Origin: Pedobacter sp. MC2016-05
GTDB lineage: Bacteria > Bacteroidota > Bacteroidia > Sphingobacteriales > Sphingobacteriaceae
Reading direction: 5' to 3'
DNA length: 64,000 nucleotides
Assembly (NCBI RefSeq): GCF_026239735.1
Contig: NZ_JAPIVT010000008.1
Coordinates: forward strand, 1-64,000
Below are positions 6,057 to 14,572 of the stretch, one piece after another. How positions within the stretch are numbered: position 1 is the first letter of the stretch; each line of letters starts with the position of its first letter. Made by a program: the position numbers and the translations under genes. Below the pieces are notes generated by a model. That model worked only from the letters and a program-made list of their open reading frames with translations, ran no database searches and was not told the origin of the DNA.

Positions 6057-8003
6057 CTATTCTTTACTTCCACTAAACTGATATCCATGGTTAGAATATA
6101 GATAGGCCGCAAGTTGATAATTTGCAATTGCTTCTTCTGTCAACCAGTTTTCTGAAGGAATAGATATAGCATTTCCAGTTCTAAAATCAGGAATAAATGT
6201 GGTTACTTTTTTATTGGGATCTAAAATTACAAGCCTATTATTTTTGATGTAACCTAAACTCTGATATGTACTTATAAACGCTCTTTGTTGATCATCTTTC
6301 ATTTTGAAAACATCCTGCCCGAAAAATTTGCTGTGATAGTTGAAGTTTAATAAGCCAAGGATGGACGGACCAATATCAATTTGAGCCGTCAATTTCTCAA
6401 ACTTACCAGGTTTAATAATCGCCGGAGAGAACATGATCATCGGGATATGATATTTATCTACCGGAAGCTCTACCTTGCCCGCACTTGATGCACAATGATC
6501 TGCAACAATCACAAATAACGTATTTTTGAACCAGGGTTTAAGTTTTGCCTCGTTGATAAATTTCCCGATTGCATAATCTGTATATTTAACTGCACCTTCT
6601 CTTCCTGTATGTGATGGAATATCTATTCTTCCGCTTGGATACGTATATGGCCGATGGTTTGAAACGGTCATAATGTGTGCAAAGAAATGTTTTCCGCTCC
6701 TACAATCTTTGTCCAATTCGTGCATTGAAAGCGTAAATAAATCTTCATCGGCTACGCCCCAGGTATTTTCATAGTGAATTTCTTCTTTACGCAACGCATT
6801 TCTATCAGAAACCTCATAACCGTCCTGAGAGAAAAACTCATTCATGTTATCAAAATAACCATAACCTCCATAAATAAACCTGCTGCTATAGCCCTGCGAT
6901 TTAAATAGACTTCCAAGTGTGAAAAGATTTTTATTATTTGGCCGTTTGATAATAGATTGCCCGGGAGTTGGTGGAATACAAAGTGATAATGCCTCTAAGC
7001 CACGTACCGTTCGTGTGCCGGAAGCATAAAGATTGGTGAATAGAAGTCCATGTTTGGCTATCGAATCGAGATTTGGTGTAATGCTTTGCGTATTGCCAAA
7101 ACAGCCTAGAAACTCGGCGCTTAAGCTTTCTACGCTGATTAAAACCACATTCATCTTTTTTTCTGGGGAAAAAGATCTTATAGCTCTCGACGTATTAAGC
7201 TCTCTTGTACTTACTGGTATAAATGCCAGGTCTTTCCCAATAATGTTTAACGCCTTTTTAATAGAAACTGTTTTGTAAAAAGTATTGTAGTCTAATTGAT
7301 TATGCCAGAAAGCAAACCCAAACTCATACATGCCATTTCCCGAAAGTTCATTAACATATTGATTACGACTTTGATTTTTCCAATTATGACTAACTAGAAA
7401 ATAAGCAGAAAGTGGCGCTATCAAAAATAAAAGGAGAAATTTCGAACGCTTTGCAAAACGCATTGGAACATTTGTCGAAGCCCATATTTTTGTTCTTAAA
7501 AGATAGGTTAAGGCTAAAGATAGAATTAAAAGTACAGCGACGATGGTGTTTATTGGATACGATTGCCTGATGTTTCCGATCACTTCGGTAGTGTATACCA
7601 AATAATCAACGGCAATAAAGTTATAACGCACAGAAAATTCTTCCCAAAATAACCATTCCGAAATGGCATTGAAAAACAGTGTTGTCACCACAATAAAAAA
7701 ATAGCTGATCAGCAATACGCGATTCAACCCTTTGCTATACCAGCGAGATGGAAATAGCCATAAATAAAGCACCAACGGAATAATTGCATAAGATCCGGCA
7801 GCCAAATCGTAGAGTAGGCCAATTACAAACACTTTTATCAGATTGAGTGCGGTCCACTCAAAAGATGCCGCGGAAGCTACTAAAAGGACAAGTCTCGTCA
7901 GTAGTGAAGCAGCGCAAAGCATAATAAGGGATATTAGTATGGGTCCATAGCGGTATTGAAATAAGGTATTTATTTTTTTAAAAATAGTCGACTTTGGGGG
8001 CAT
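6057..8003 (-). CDS. LTA synthase-like sulfatase-fold membrane phosphotransferase
   Basis: This 648-residue protein has five predicted N-terminal membrane helices within residues ~18-210, then an extracytoplasmic alkaline-phosphatase-superfamily domain from about residue 278. The domain starts with NVVLISVESLSAEF, has a GTRTVRG segment at about 329-335 where the nucleophilic threonine of the LtaS family lies, and carries VIVADHCA further on. Relatives transfer phosphoglycerol or phosphoethanolamine groups onto glycans or lipids outside the inner membrane. Gram-negative Bacteroidota have no classical lipoteichoic acid, so the acceptor is unknown. A perfect TAGCTTTG element at 8021-8028 (minus strand) suggests a promoter 14-20 bases before the start. 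The gene stands alone. Confidence 0.85.
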   Translation of the reverse strand: MPPKSTIFKKINTLFQYRYGPILISLIMLCAASLLTRLVLLVASAASFEWTALNLIKVFVIGLLYDLAAGSYAIIPLVLYLWLFPSRWYSKGLNRVLLISYFFIVVTTLFFNAISEWLFWEEFSVRYNFIAVDYLVYTTEVIGNIRQSYPINTIVAVLLILSLALTYLLRTKIWASTNVPMRFAKRSKFLLLFLIAPLSAYFLVSHNWKNQSRNQYVNELSGNGMYEFGFAFWHNQLDYNTFYKTVSIKKALNIIGKDLAFIPVSTRELNTSRAIRSFSPEKKMNVVLISVESLSAEFLGCFGNTQSITPNLDSIAKHGLLFTNLYASGTRTVRGLEALSLCIPPTPGQSIIKRPNNKNLFTLGSLFKSQGYSSRFIYGGYGYFDNMNEFFSQDGYEVSDRNALRKEEIHYENTWGVADEDLFTLSMHELDKDCRSGKHFFAHIMTVSNHRPYTYPSGRIDIPSHTGREGAVKYTDYAIGKFINEAKLKPWFKNTLFVIVADHCASSAGKVELPVDKYHIPMIMFSPAIIKPGKFEKLTAQIDIGPSILGLLNFNYHSKFFGQDVFKMKDDQQRAFISTYQSLGYIKNNRLVILDPNKKVTTFIPDFRTGNAISIPSENWLTEEAIANYQLAAYLYSNHGYQFSGSKE

Positions 8004-8061
8004 TTGTTTGGTTATTTAACCAAAGCTAACTTTAAAGTGTGAAGAAATACTGAATTTTAAT

Positions 8062-8295
8062 TTAGCCAACTTTTCCAATAGGAGTAAATTTTTCGAAAAC
8101 GGCATCGGTATGTGGTGCATCAGGTAATTCGTCGGTTAAATCTTGCCCAGCCCAATGCTCGTAATGTTTACCGTTTCGCCATAACCGGCTGTCAGTCATG
8201 TCGTAAATCAAACCTTTGTATGCAACCCAAATCTGCGGCTTATCTTGCCCGTTCCTTAACGCTAATTGTTGTTTAGTATAAATCGGCAGCTCCAT
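8062..8295 (-). CDS. Cytochrome b5-like haem-binding domain protein
   Basis: This short soluble protein (77 residues from the preferred ATG at 8295; the frame is open to 8340) is a single cytochrome b5-like domain. It reads MELPIYTKQQLALRNGQ, then WVAYKGLIYDMTDS, then KHYEHWAGQDLTDEL and APHTDAVFEKF. The histidines in KHYEHWAG and APHTDAV are the likely axial haem ligands, as in other short bacterial members. It would act as a small electron carrier in the cytoplasm. Lacking a signal or membrane anchor, it probably serves a soluble or membrane-bound oxygenase; the carotenoid genes next door make a hydroxylase partner conceivable, but that is speculation. Confidence 0.85.
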   Translation of the reverse strand: MELPIYTKQQLALRNGQDKPQIWVAYKGLIYDMTDSRLWRNGKHYEHWAGQDLTDELPDAPHTDAVFEKFTPIGKVG

Positions 8296-8451
8296 CAATT
8301 TGTGTACATTTCGAGTTTGTCTGTAGTTTTGTTCTTGCACAAGCCCTTGTTTTTTAACCCGACAAAAGCGTCAGCCTCCGGCCTTCCCGGAGCTATAGCG
8401 TATGGCGGGCGATCTGACCCAAGATGCAAAAAATCTCATTTCCTAAACGTA

Positions 8452-9138
8452 TCATCCCGTTCGTAAGGCTTTACTTTTAAATCGCTCGTATAAATAAATG
8501 TTCATTAACAACAAACCCATTAAATAAAAATGATCTTCAAAAGGAATAGTGCCAACGCGGAAATTTAAATTTTCATTGTTATTATAAATCACCACCGGGA
8601 TGGATGTTAAAAAACCGTTCACAATATAAAAAGGGATCAGCGCAACTAAATAGGCCCGATAAAATTTGAACATGAACCTATATTTTTGGTTGACGTACTC
8701 TACTGCGAACAATAAAACGAATAGAAAACCGAAATTGATTAACGTATACCATTTGGTGTAACCGAAAAATAAAAATGCAAAGCAGATACCCAACACGGCA
8801 TGGCTTACCGCCAAACTATATTTTTGCAGGTTGTTATTAGGAAAATACGCGTTAAGGCATTCGTAGATAAATACGCAGGCGTAAGGAACGGTGAGAAAGA
8901 ACAATATTTCTTCCAGTGGCAGGCCCCATAAATAAATACCCAAGAGGTAATCTGGATTGAAAGACCAAACATCAAGCTTCACAAACAACAGATCCCAGAT
9001 TAAAAAAACAACCCCGGTAATGAGGATAGCGGGTATGATAAATTTCCATTTGCTATAGAAATGAACCTTTTTATCAAAAGACAAGGCAAGGGGAAATAAA
9101 ATTACTCCGATATTGATGAGTAGGTAAACGTAATTCAT
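8452..9138 (-). CDS. Lycopene cyclase, fused membrane-type (CrtYcd-like)
   Basis: This 228-residue protein is nearly all hydrophobic, with about seven predicted membrane helices. It contains two tandem lycopene cyclase domains. The first has the hallmark PLEEILF at residues 74-80 followed by FLTVPYACVFIYE. The second ends with a PFEDHFYLMGLLL segment. This family, single-chain or heterodimeric, closes the ends of lycopene to make beta-carotene in the inner membrane. The ATG overlaps the stop of the upstream secreted protein gene as TAATG, so the pair is translationally coupled. crtI and crtZ are close by, which supports the assignment. Confidence 0.9.
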   Translation of the reverse strand: MNYVYLLINIGVILFPLALSFDKKVHFYSKWKFIIPAILITGVVFLIWDLLFVKLDVWSFNPDYLLGIYLWGLPLEEILFFLTVPYACVFIYECLNAYFPNNNLQKYSLAVSHAVLGICFAFLFFGYTKWYTLINFGFLFVLLFAVEYVNQKYRFMFKFYRAYLVALIPFYIVNGFLTSIPVVIYNNNENLNFRVGTIPFEDHFYLMGLLLMNIYLYERFKSKALRTG

Positions 9139-9668
9139 TATATGTATTTCTGTAATGTTTTAACTTCTTCGGCGGTACAACGCTTACTATCAATCATAAA
9201 CCGGGCTACATTTTTTATTAAGGCGTCGTCTGCAACACCAAAATTACGATTCTGGTAATGCTTAACAATTTCTTTCCTATCGGTGTTTAGATTTTTACTA
9301 AGCCCTAAAAAGCCTGGGGTGAAGTGCTCAATCGAAAAGCGCATAAAACGGATTTCCAGATTTTCTTTGTCCATATTTACTGCTTTTTGCATGGTTTTCA
9401 GAGAACCTTTAACATATTTAATTTTATTATAGGGGTTCCAGGTATGTTTAGCTTTCAACGCTTCTAAAGTACCCGCATAGGCAACGGTTAACGCGGTTTT
9501 ATTCGGTAACCGGTTGAGTTTTTTAAACAGCGAATCCGTTAATGCTTCATTCTCTACTGCTTTAACCAAATCGGTTTTTAAAACTGCAATCTCTTTTGGA
9601 GAAAGCTGTGCTTTTGCAACGTTTATCAATGCAAAACAGGTTAGAAAAAAAAATCGCAGTTTTATCAT
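9138..9668 (-). CDS. Secreted hypothetical protein coupled to lycopene cyclase
   Basis: This 176-residue protein has a clear signal peptide (MIKLRFFFLTCFALINVAKA) and a helical, charged mature part resembling short TPR-like hairpins. It has no catalytic motif. Its stop overlaps the start of the cyclase gene (TAATG), so it is expressed with it, yet it sits in the periplasm or outer membrane rather than in a carotenoid step I know. A perfect minus-strand TACCTTTG (9676-9683) lies so close that the mRNA would have almost no leader. No function is assigned. Confidence 0.7.
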   Translation of the reverse strand: MIKLRFFFLTCFALINVAKAQLSPKEIAVLKTDLVKAVENEALTDSLFKKLNRLPNKTALTVAYAGTLEALKAKHTWNPYNKIKYVKGSLKTMQKAVNMDKENLEIRFMRFSIEHFTPGFLGLSKNLNTDRKEIVKHYQNRNFGVADDALIKNVARFMIDSKRCTAEEVKTLQKYI

Positions 9669-9785
9669 GTATAAGCAAAGGTAAGAAAAGCGAATGGTTT
9701 TATACTTTCGTATTTTTGTTGACTATCGACAAGGGAAAAGCATGCTGATCAAAACAAAATCATTAAAAATCGCTTTATTTACACC

Positions 9786-11267
9786 ATGGATAAAAAACCA
9801 AAGGTAACCGTGATCGGTGCCGGTTTCGCAGGAATATCTGCCGCAGCATTATTGGCTAAAGATGGTTGCGATGTTACTGTTATTGAAAAAAATGAAATGG
9901 CCGGGGGCCGAGCCAGAACCTGGAGTAAAGATGGTTTCTTATTTGACATGGGGCCTAGCTGGTACTGGATGCCTGACGTTTTTGAAAATTTCTATCAAAT
10001 ATTCGGCAAGAAAACTGACGATTTCTATGAGCTTAAAAGGCTGAATCCATCTTACCGCATCTATTTTGGCAAAGAAGAAACTATAGATGTACCTGCTACT
10101 CTTGAAGAGTTATATGAGCTTTTTGAAAAATTCGAACCTGGGAGTTCTAAAAACCTCGATTCTTTTTTAGCACAGGCCAAGTACAAATATGATGTAGGAA
10201 TGAATGAATATGTATTCAAACCTTCACACAGTGTGATGGAATATTTTGATCCGCGTTTGGCAATTAGCGGGATTAAACTGCAGCTTTTAGGTAATATGCG
10301 CAAACACGTGCATCAGCTTTTTAAAAATGAGCAGCTTCGGAAGCTTCTGGAGTTTCCTGTACTATTTTTAGGTGCTACTCCACAAAACACTCCAGCATTG
10401 TATAGTTTAATGAACTACGCTGATTTAGTTTTGGGTACCTGGTATCCAATTGGTGGCATGCATAAAATTGTTGAAGCAATGCAAAGCATAGCGGAGCAAC
10501 AAGGTGTGAAATTCCTGTTCAATACCGAAGTAAATAAAATTAGCGTAGAGAATGGAATTGCAAAGGAACTTTTAACCAATCAAGGCAACTTTACTACTGA
10601 TTTTGTAGTTGGCAACGCTGATTATCATCATATAGATCAAAAATTATTGGACAAGGCTTATCGCAACTATGATGAAAAATATTGGCAATCGAGAACAATG
10701 GCTCCTTCTTGCCTGCTTTTTTATATTGGCTTAAATAAGAAATTAAACAATATCCTTCACCATAATTTATTTTTCGATGAGGATTTTGATGCACATGCTG
10801 AAGAAATTTATACGAAACCAAAATGGCCCGCAAAACCTTTGTTTTATGCTTGTTGTCCTTCGATAACTGATGCAAGCGTTGCTCCTACTGACTTTGAGAA
10901 TCTATTTTTCCTTATCCCCATTGCACCCGACCTGGAAGACAGTGACAATAAGCGTGAGGAGTATTTTAATTTATTGTTAGAACGATTTAAGGTTTTAACA
11001 GGTAATGACATCAAAGAAAACATCTTGTTTAAGCGAAGTTATGCCATGAATGATTTTGTTGAAGATTACCACGCATTTAAAGGCAACGCTTATGGCTTAG
11101 CAAACACTTTGAAACAAACAGCATTTTTAAAACCTAAAATGAAGAGCAAAGTAACAAACATGTTATACACCGGGCAATTGACGGTTCCAGGCCCTGGAGT
11201 GCCACCTGCGATCATATCTGGCCAAGTGGCAGCAAAAGAAATAATAAAAAAGTTAAAAAAAGCTTGA
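9786..11267 (+). CDS. crtI: Phytoene desaturase (CrtI family)
   Basis: This 493-residue flavoprotein has the N-terminal dinucleotide fold VIGAGFAGISAAALLAKDG at about residues 10-28, then IEKNEMAGGRART. Its C-terminal signature ends GPGVPPAIISGQVAA, typical of CrtI-type desaturases. It introduces double bases of unsaturation into phytoene to form lycopene at the membrane. It is transcribed divergently from the lycopene cyclase pair; the 117-base gap holds a TATTTTTG element (9711-9718) matching the -7 consensus. In many Bacteroidota crtB follows crtI, but here a likely small RNA gene does, and no phytoene synthase is in the window. Confidence 0.93.
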   Translation: MDKKPKVTVIGAGFAGISAAALLAKDGCDVTVIEKNEMAGGRARTWSKDGFLFDMGPSWYWMPDVFENFYQIFGKKTDDFYELKRLNPSYRIYFGKEETIDVPATLEELYELFEKFEPGSSKNLDSFLAQAKYKYDVGMNEYVFKPSHSVMEYFDPRLAISGIKLQLLGNMRKHVHQLFKNEQLRKLLEFPVLFLGATPQNTPALYSLMNYADLVLGTWYPIGGMHKIVEAMQSIAEQQGVKFLFNTEVNKISVENGIAKELLTNQGNFTTDFVVGNADYHHIDQKLLDKAYRNYDEKYWQSRTMAPSCLLFYIGLNKKLNNILHHNLFFDEDFDAHAEEIYTKPKWPAKPLFYACCPSITDASVAPTDFENLFFLIPIAPDLEDSDNKREEYFNLLLERFKVLTGNDIKENILFKRSYAMNDFVEDYHAFKGNAYGLANTLKQTAFLKPKMKSKVTNMLYTGQLTVPGPGVPPAIISGQVAAKEIIKKLKKA

Positions 11268-11293
11268 CAAACTTAAAATTTCCCTTATCTTTA
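11264..11293 (+). promoter_or_regulatory. Strong Bacteroidota-type promoter at the end of crtI
   Basis: TTG at 11264-11266 (TTGACA) and TATCTTTA at 11286-11293 are separated by exactly 19 bases, close to the consensus TTG-N19-TAnnTTTG. The -33 element overlaps the crtI stop codon. Transcription would begin near 11298, with no convincing coding sequence downstream before a terminator. Confidence 0.65.
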
Positions 11294-11297
11294 TATC

Positions 11298-11463
11298 CAC
11301 AAAACAAAAACACTGCAAATAACCTTTTAAACGCAATATTGTTTGAGGTTTGCATTTGTTTCGAATAGAGAGAGAAGGCAAATTGTTGAAAGCAAACATA
11401 AGAATCAACTAACCAAATATATGATAAGCAATAAGGCCTGGATATTTTCCGGGCCTTTTGCTT
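11298..11463 (+). ncRNA. Candidate small RNA (~165 nt) downstream of crtI
   Basis: A good promoter at 11264-11293 and an intrinsic terminator ending near 11463 bracket about 165 bases with no plausible gene. The interior can form a long hairpin: GTTTGC (11348-11353) pairs with GCAAAC (11392-11397), and ATTTG (11354-11358) with CAAAT (11379-11383), leaving an 8-base bulge on one side and a purine-rich loop. The only frame in it (from 11343) runs through the terminator and is not protein-like. Size and layout would suit a 6S-like or regulatory RNA, but I cannot match a family by eye. Confidence 0.55.
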
Positions 11464-11465
11464 TT
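11429..11465 (+). terminator. Intrinsic terminator of the candidate sRNA
   Basis: AAGGCCTGG (11433-11441) pairs with CCGGGCCTT (11449-11457) through nine base pairs including one T-G, with loop ATATTTT, followed by TTGCTTTT. It is plus-strand oriented, and no plus-strand coding gene ends here except crtI, 165 bases upstream. Confidence 0.65.
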
Positions 11466-11727
11466 ACAAAAAATCGTTCGAACAGCAATAATTTCTACAC
11501 TTTTAACGTCTGCAACTCCTGCCAATAGCAATTCATTTTAAACATTAACCCCTGTTGTAAGAGAAGCTCAGAGCTGTGCTTGTGACGGTGTAGTGGAAAA
11601 AGCGAGGACTTGTACGGAAAGCGGGGACTCACTTACAAAAGAGTTCTAATTGTTGCGCTCCAAAAAACTGGACAAAAAAAGTCTCAGCTTTCGGTGAGAC
11701 TTGTAATTCTTTTCAGAAAAATATCAG
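11466..11727. other. Rest of the crtI-sigma gap
   Basis: After the sRNA terminator this stretch holds no convincing gene. The 11560-11640 part is unusually G-rich for the window (CTCAGAGCTG, GCGAGGACTTG, AGCGGGGACTC) and looks like a degenerate intergenic repeat. The right end is the terminator of the sigma factor gene. Confidence 0.5.
11674..11703 (-). terminator. Terminator of the ECF sigma gene
   Basis: On the minus strand AAGTCTCACC pairs with the GAGACTT segment around an AAAGC-containing loop and is followed by seven T's (plus-strand A run 11674-11680). It lies 25 bases past the stop of the sigma factor gene. Confidence 0.75.
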
Positions 11728-12258
11728 TTATGCCATTTCTGCAATAGCAATATTTTTAGAATACGTTTTTAAATATTTTTTCAAAATTCCTCTCGCCACG
11801 TGAATACGGGTTTTTACAGTACCAATCGGAATCTGCAACATATCGGCAATTTCGTGGTATTTGTAACCTTCGAAATAACGAATGAAAGGAACGTAATATT
11901 CTTCTGGTAATTGAGCAAGTGCTTTATCAATATCACCAAGTACGAATTTACTTTCTGCCTGGTTTTTGGTTGCGCTATAAGAAAGGTTAGCCGAAGAAAT
12001 ATCTTCACTTTGTGTAATTAAAGTATTTGTTTTTACTAAACGACGATAGTTGTTAATGAAAGTATTTTTCATGATCGTAAACAACCATCCTTTTAAATTT
12101 GTTCCTTCTTTAAACTTGTTGTAGTAAGTGATAGCTTTGAGCATCGTATCTTGAACAAGATCATTTGCATCTTCGGCATCTTTGGTAAAATTTAAAGCAT
12201 AAGATCTAAGTGAAACTGAGTGATGGTTAACCAGATGATTGAATTCAAATTTTGTCAT
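11728..12258 (-). CDS. ECF-type RNA polymerase sigma factor
   Basis: This 176-residue protein has sigma region 2 at about residues 8-75 (DANDLVQDTMLKAITYY, then GWLFTIMKNTFINNYRR) and sigma region 4 at about 115-168 (LPEEYYVPFIRYFEGYKYHEIA, then IPIGTVKTRIHVARG). It directs RNA polymerase to a specific promoter set. No anti-sigma gene is adjacent. Its place among carotenoid genes recalls sigma factors that control light or stress-induced carotenogenesis elsewhere, which is inference. A perfect -7 element TAAGTTTG sits at 12320-12327 on the minus strand, giving a leader near 57 bases. Confidence 0.9.
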   Translation of the reverse strand: MTKFEFNHLVNHHSVSLRSYALNFTKDAEDANDLVQDTMLKAITYYNKFKEGTNLKGWLFTIMKNTFINNYRRLVKTNTLITQSEDISSANLSYSATKNQAESKFVLGDIDKALAQLPEEYYVPFIRYFEGYKYHEIADMLQIPIGTVKTRIHVARGILKKYLKTYSKNIAIAEMA

Positions 12259-12386
12259 GATATTTAGCTTTAGGTAAGATTTAAAACAAATGAATTGATG
12301 TTCATTGTTTTTTACTAAACAAACTTAATACCAAGTTTTTTTGGCACGGAACTAAAACAGCAAAACCGTGCTAAAGGTTGCTTCCG

Positions 12387-13403
12387 TCACAGAATATTTA
12401 CTTCTCTTTCCAGAGTGACTCCAAAAGTAGACTTTACACTGTCTATTATTTGTTCAGAAAAATTATACACTTCCGAACCTGTTGCATTTCCATGATTAAC
12501 CAATACCAGGGCCTGATTTTTCCAGGTGCCGGTTTGGCCAACTACTTTGCCTCTCCAGCCACATTGCTCTATCAACCAGCCCGCAGCAAGTTTGATTTTG
12601 TTATCGGGTGTTGGATAGTGCACCACATCCGGATGTCTGGCCACCACATCGGCAAATTCATACTTCTCAATTACCGGGTTTTTAAAAAAGCTACCGGCAT
12701 TGCCAATCGTAGACGGATCGGGAAGTTTACTAACCCGAATATGTGAAACCGCTGAAGACACATCGGCAATGGTTGGATTTTCTATCGCCCTCTTTTGAAG
12801 CTCAACCTTGATAGCGCCATAAGAGGTATTTATTTTTGGTTGTGCAGATAAGCGGAAAGTTACTGAGGTAATAATAAACTGACCTTTTAACTCCGCCTTG
12901 AAAATACTTTCGCGATAACCGAAATGGCAATCACTGAAATTAAAGGTTTTGATTTCGCCGGTTTTGATTTCGAATGCGGTACAACTTTCAAAAACATCCT
13001 TAAGTTCTACCCCATAAGCGCCAATATTCTGAATGGGCGAAGCGCCAACCGTTCCAGGAATTAAGCTTAGGTTCTCTACTCCTGCAAAGTTTTTTTCTAT
13101 GCAATAGTTTACAAAATCGTTCCATACTTCGCCAGCACCAGCAGTAACGAATATATTATCGCCATCGGCTTTTGATTCGATTCCTTTAATGCTGATCTTG
13201 ATCACTAAACCCAGATAATCTTGCGTGAAAAGCACATTGCTCCCACCACCTATGATTAATAATTTCTGCAATTTACTAAGCTCGTTCTCGAATAAGGCTT
13301 TTAAATCTGCTTCAGAAAAAATCTCCGCAAAATAGTCTGCCTTAACATCGATACTGAAAGAGTTGTATGGCTTAAGCGAAATATTTTCTTGAATGTGAAG
13401 CAT
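12387..13403 (-). CDS. murB: UDP-N-acetylenolpyruvoylglucosamine reductase (MurB)
   Basis: The 338-residue cytoplasmic flavoenzyme reduces UDP-GlcNAc-enolpyruvate to UDP-MurNAc, the second committed step of peptidoglycan synthesis. It begins with the family's NTFxV-like segment (KPYNSFSIDV). FAD-binding GGGSNVLF follows at about residues 51-58, then IPGTVGASPIQNIGAYG, and the catalytic serine region GNAGSFFKNP at about 235-245. The C-terminal VNHGNATG...E block holds the catalytic glutamate. Length is typical of the type I (E. coli-like) form. A minus-strand TACTTTTG (13423-13430) precedes the start by 20 bases and is a good -7 element. Confidence 0.96.
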   Translation of the reverse strand: MLHIQENISLKPYNSFSIDVKADYFAEIFSEADLKALFENELSKLQKLLIIGGGSNVLFTQDYLGLVIKISIKGIESKADGDNIFVTAGAGEVWNDFVNYCIEKNFAGVENLSLIPGTVGASPIQNIGAYGVELKDVFESCTAFEIKTGEIKTFNFSDCHFGYRESIFKAELKGQFIITSVTFRLSAQPKINTSYGAIKVELQKRAIENPTIADVSSAVSHIRVSKLPDPSTIGNAGSFFKNPVIEKYEFADVVARHPDVVHYPTPDNKIKLAAGWLIEQCGWRGKVVGQTGTWKNQALVLVNHGNATGSEVYNFSEQIIDSVKSTFGVTLEREVNIL

Positions 13404-13476
13404 ATCTAATTTGTATTTGCCACAAAAGTAAAATAAAAAGGGATGAAATTTTAAAATGGATTAAAAGCAGATTTTT

Positions 13477-13917
13477 TTACTCCACGATCTGAGTGATCGC
13501 TTTATCAAAATTGAAACTGATGCTTTCTCTGTTTAAACCTTCGATTTTTACACGCGATAGCGTCCAGCCTAGAAACTTTGGTTTATTTTTTGCCAATTCG
13601 AGCAACCGATAACGTTGTTTTGTCAGCGCTGCGCTTACTAAACCCACGCTATCTGACTCGGCTTGAGGTAAATGCTCAATCTCAGTTTCCAAAACTGCCA
13701 ATGTGGAATCTAATTGATGGCCTTTACTTAGGCTATCAGCGTAAGCTTTTGGCGAGATATTGTAAAGGCTATCTAGCTTTGCATTTTTAAAATCAAGTTT
13801 CTGTTCAGCGTTTTCATATTTTGATTCAACCAAATCTATGGCTCGATCTTTATCTGTTTTTTTTGTACAGGAAAATATTAGTATTGAAATTGCAAAGAGG
13901 CGGAATATATTTTTCAT
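13477..13917 (-). CDS. Small lipoprotein, hypothetical
   Basis: This 146-residue protein carries a lipoprotein signal: MKNIFRLFAISILIFSC with the lipid-accepting Cys at residue 17. The mature part is charged and helical with no recognised domain; it may include a short coiled coil at about residues 25-110. It is likely anchored to the inner or outer membrane facing the periplasm. It lies between crtZ and murB on the same strand, 73 bases upstream of murB, without overlap. No function can be assigned. Confidence 0.7.
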   Translation of the reverse strand: MKNIFRLFAISILIFSCTKKTDKDRAIDLVESKYENAEQKLDFKNAKLDSLYNISPKAYADSLSKGHQLDSTLAVLETEIEHLPQAESDSVGLVSAALTKQRYRLLELAKNKPKFLGWTLSRVKIEGLNRESISFNFDKAITQIVE

Positions 13918-13961
13918 AAAAGAAGTTTACAAGTTGGAAACAAGCACCTTGCCAAAATTTA

Positions 13962-14402
13962 TCAGCTATTTAATAGCCCCTTCCTCACAAACAGTAGCCC
14001 AAAGGCTCTGCTTTTTTCTTTGCCTTGATTTTTGTGATGAATTTTATGCGCTTTTCTTACTGCTTTTAGATAGCCATTATCACTCTTAAACGTTTTAAAT
14101 CTTCTATGTACAAACCAATCGTGGATGATAAAATAGATTACGCCGTACACACTAATTCCTAATCCAATAAAGAAACGATAGCCAAAAACATCTTTATCAA
14201 TAAACATTAAGTAAAGTGACAGGCCCGCAAAAAGCAAGGCAAATAAATCGTTCCATTCGAAAAATGAGTGTGATTTTTGGTGATGACTTTTATGCACAAA
14301 CCATAGCGGACCGTGAAAGAGATATTTATGGATGCACCACGAAACACATTCCATTACAACGATGGTACAGATTACTATCAAGATGCTTAACAATACAGTC
14401 AT
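13962..14402 (-). CDS. crtZ: Beta-carotene hydroxylase (CrtZ, fatty-acid-hydroxylase superfamily)
   Basis: The 146-residue membrane protein has four hydrophobic segments and the histidine clusters of the di-iron hydroxylase superfamily: HKYLFH, HKSHHQKSH, HDWFVH and HKIHH. CrtZ adds hydroxyl groups to the rings of beta-carotene to make zeaxanthin. The close match in length and in the order of histidine boxes to CrtZ, together with crtI and lycopene cyclase nearby, makes this assignment firm. It is transcribed away from the tetR gene, with 170 bases between them. Confidence 0.92.
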   Translation of the reverse strand: MTVLLSILIVICTIVVMECVSWCIHKYLFHGPLWFVHKSHHQKSHSFFEWNDLFALLFAGLSLYLMFIDKDVFGYRFFIGLGISVYGVIYFIIHDWFVHRRFKTFKSDNGYLKAVRKAHKIHHKNQGKEKSRAFGLLFVRKGLLNS

Positions 14403-14572
14403 TCTAAAGCTTAGCTAAGAATTGCAAATTATCCAATAAATCATTTAAAAACACTTTTAAGTGTCATAACATTGTAACATATTATTCAATTTTTAATCAA
14501 ATGATTAACATTTAAAAATATTGATCTATTTTTGACTAAAATATTAAAAAAGTCAGAAAGTAGAAAAGTAAA

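Noticed and set aside
5825..6127. Minus-strand frame overlapping the 3' end of the LtaS-like gene
   Set aside because: It shares the DNA of a clearly better frame and shows no domain; 5800-6056 otherwise looks non-coding.
9676..9683. Leaderless start for the secreted protein upstream of lycopene cyclase
   Set aside because: A perfect -7 element is present but there is no TTG at the right distance, so the claim was left as a remark rather than a finding.
11343..11528. Short frame within the candidate small RNA
   Set aside because: It runs through the terminator and into the spacer and has no protein-like composition or conserved start context.
12344..12371. GCACGG...CCGTGC inverted repeat taken as a murB terminator
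   Set aside because: On the minus strand the hairpin is followed by A's, not T's, so it does not fit an intrinsic terminator.
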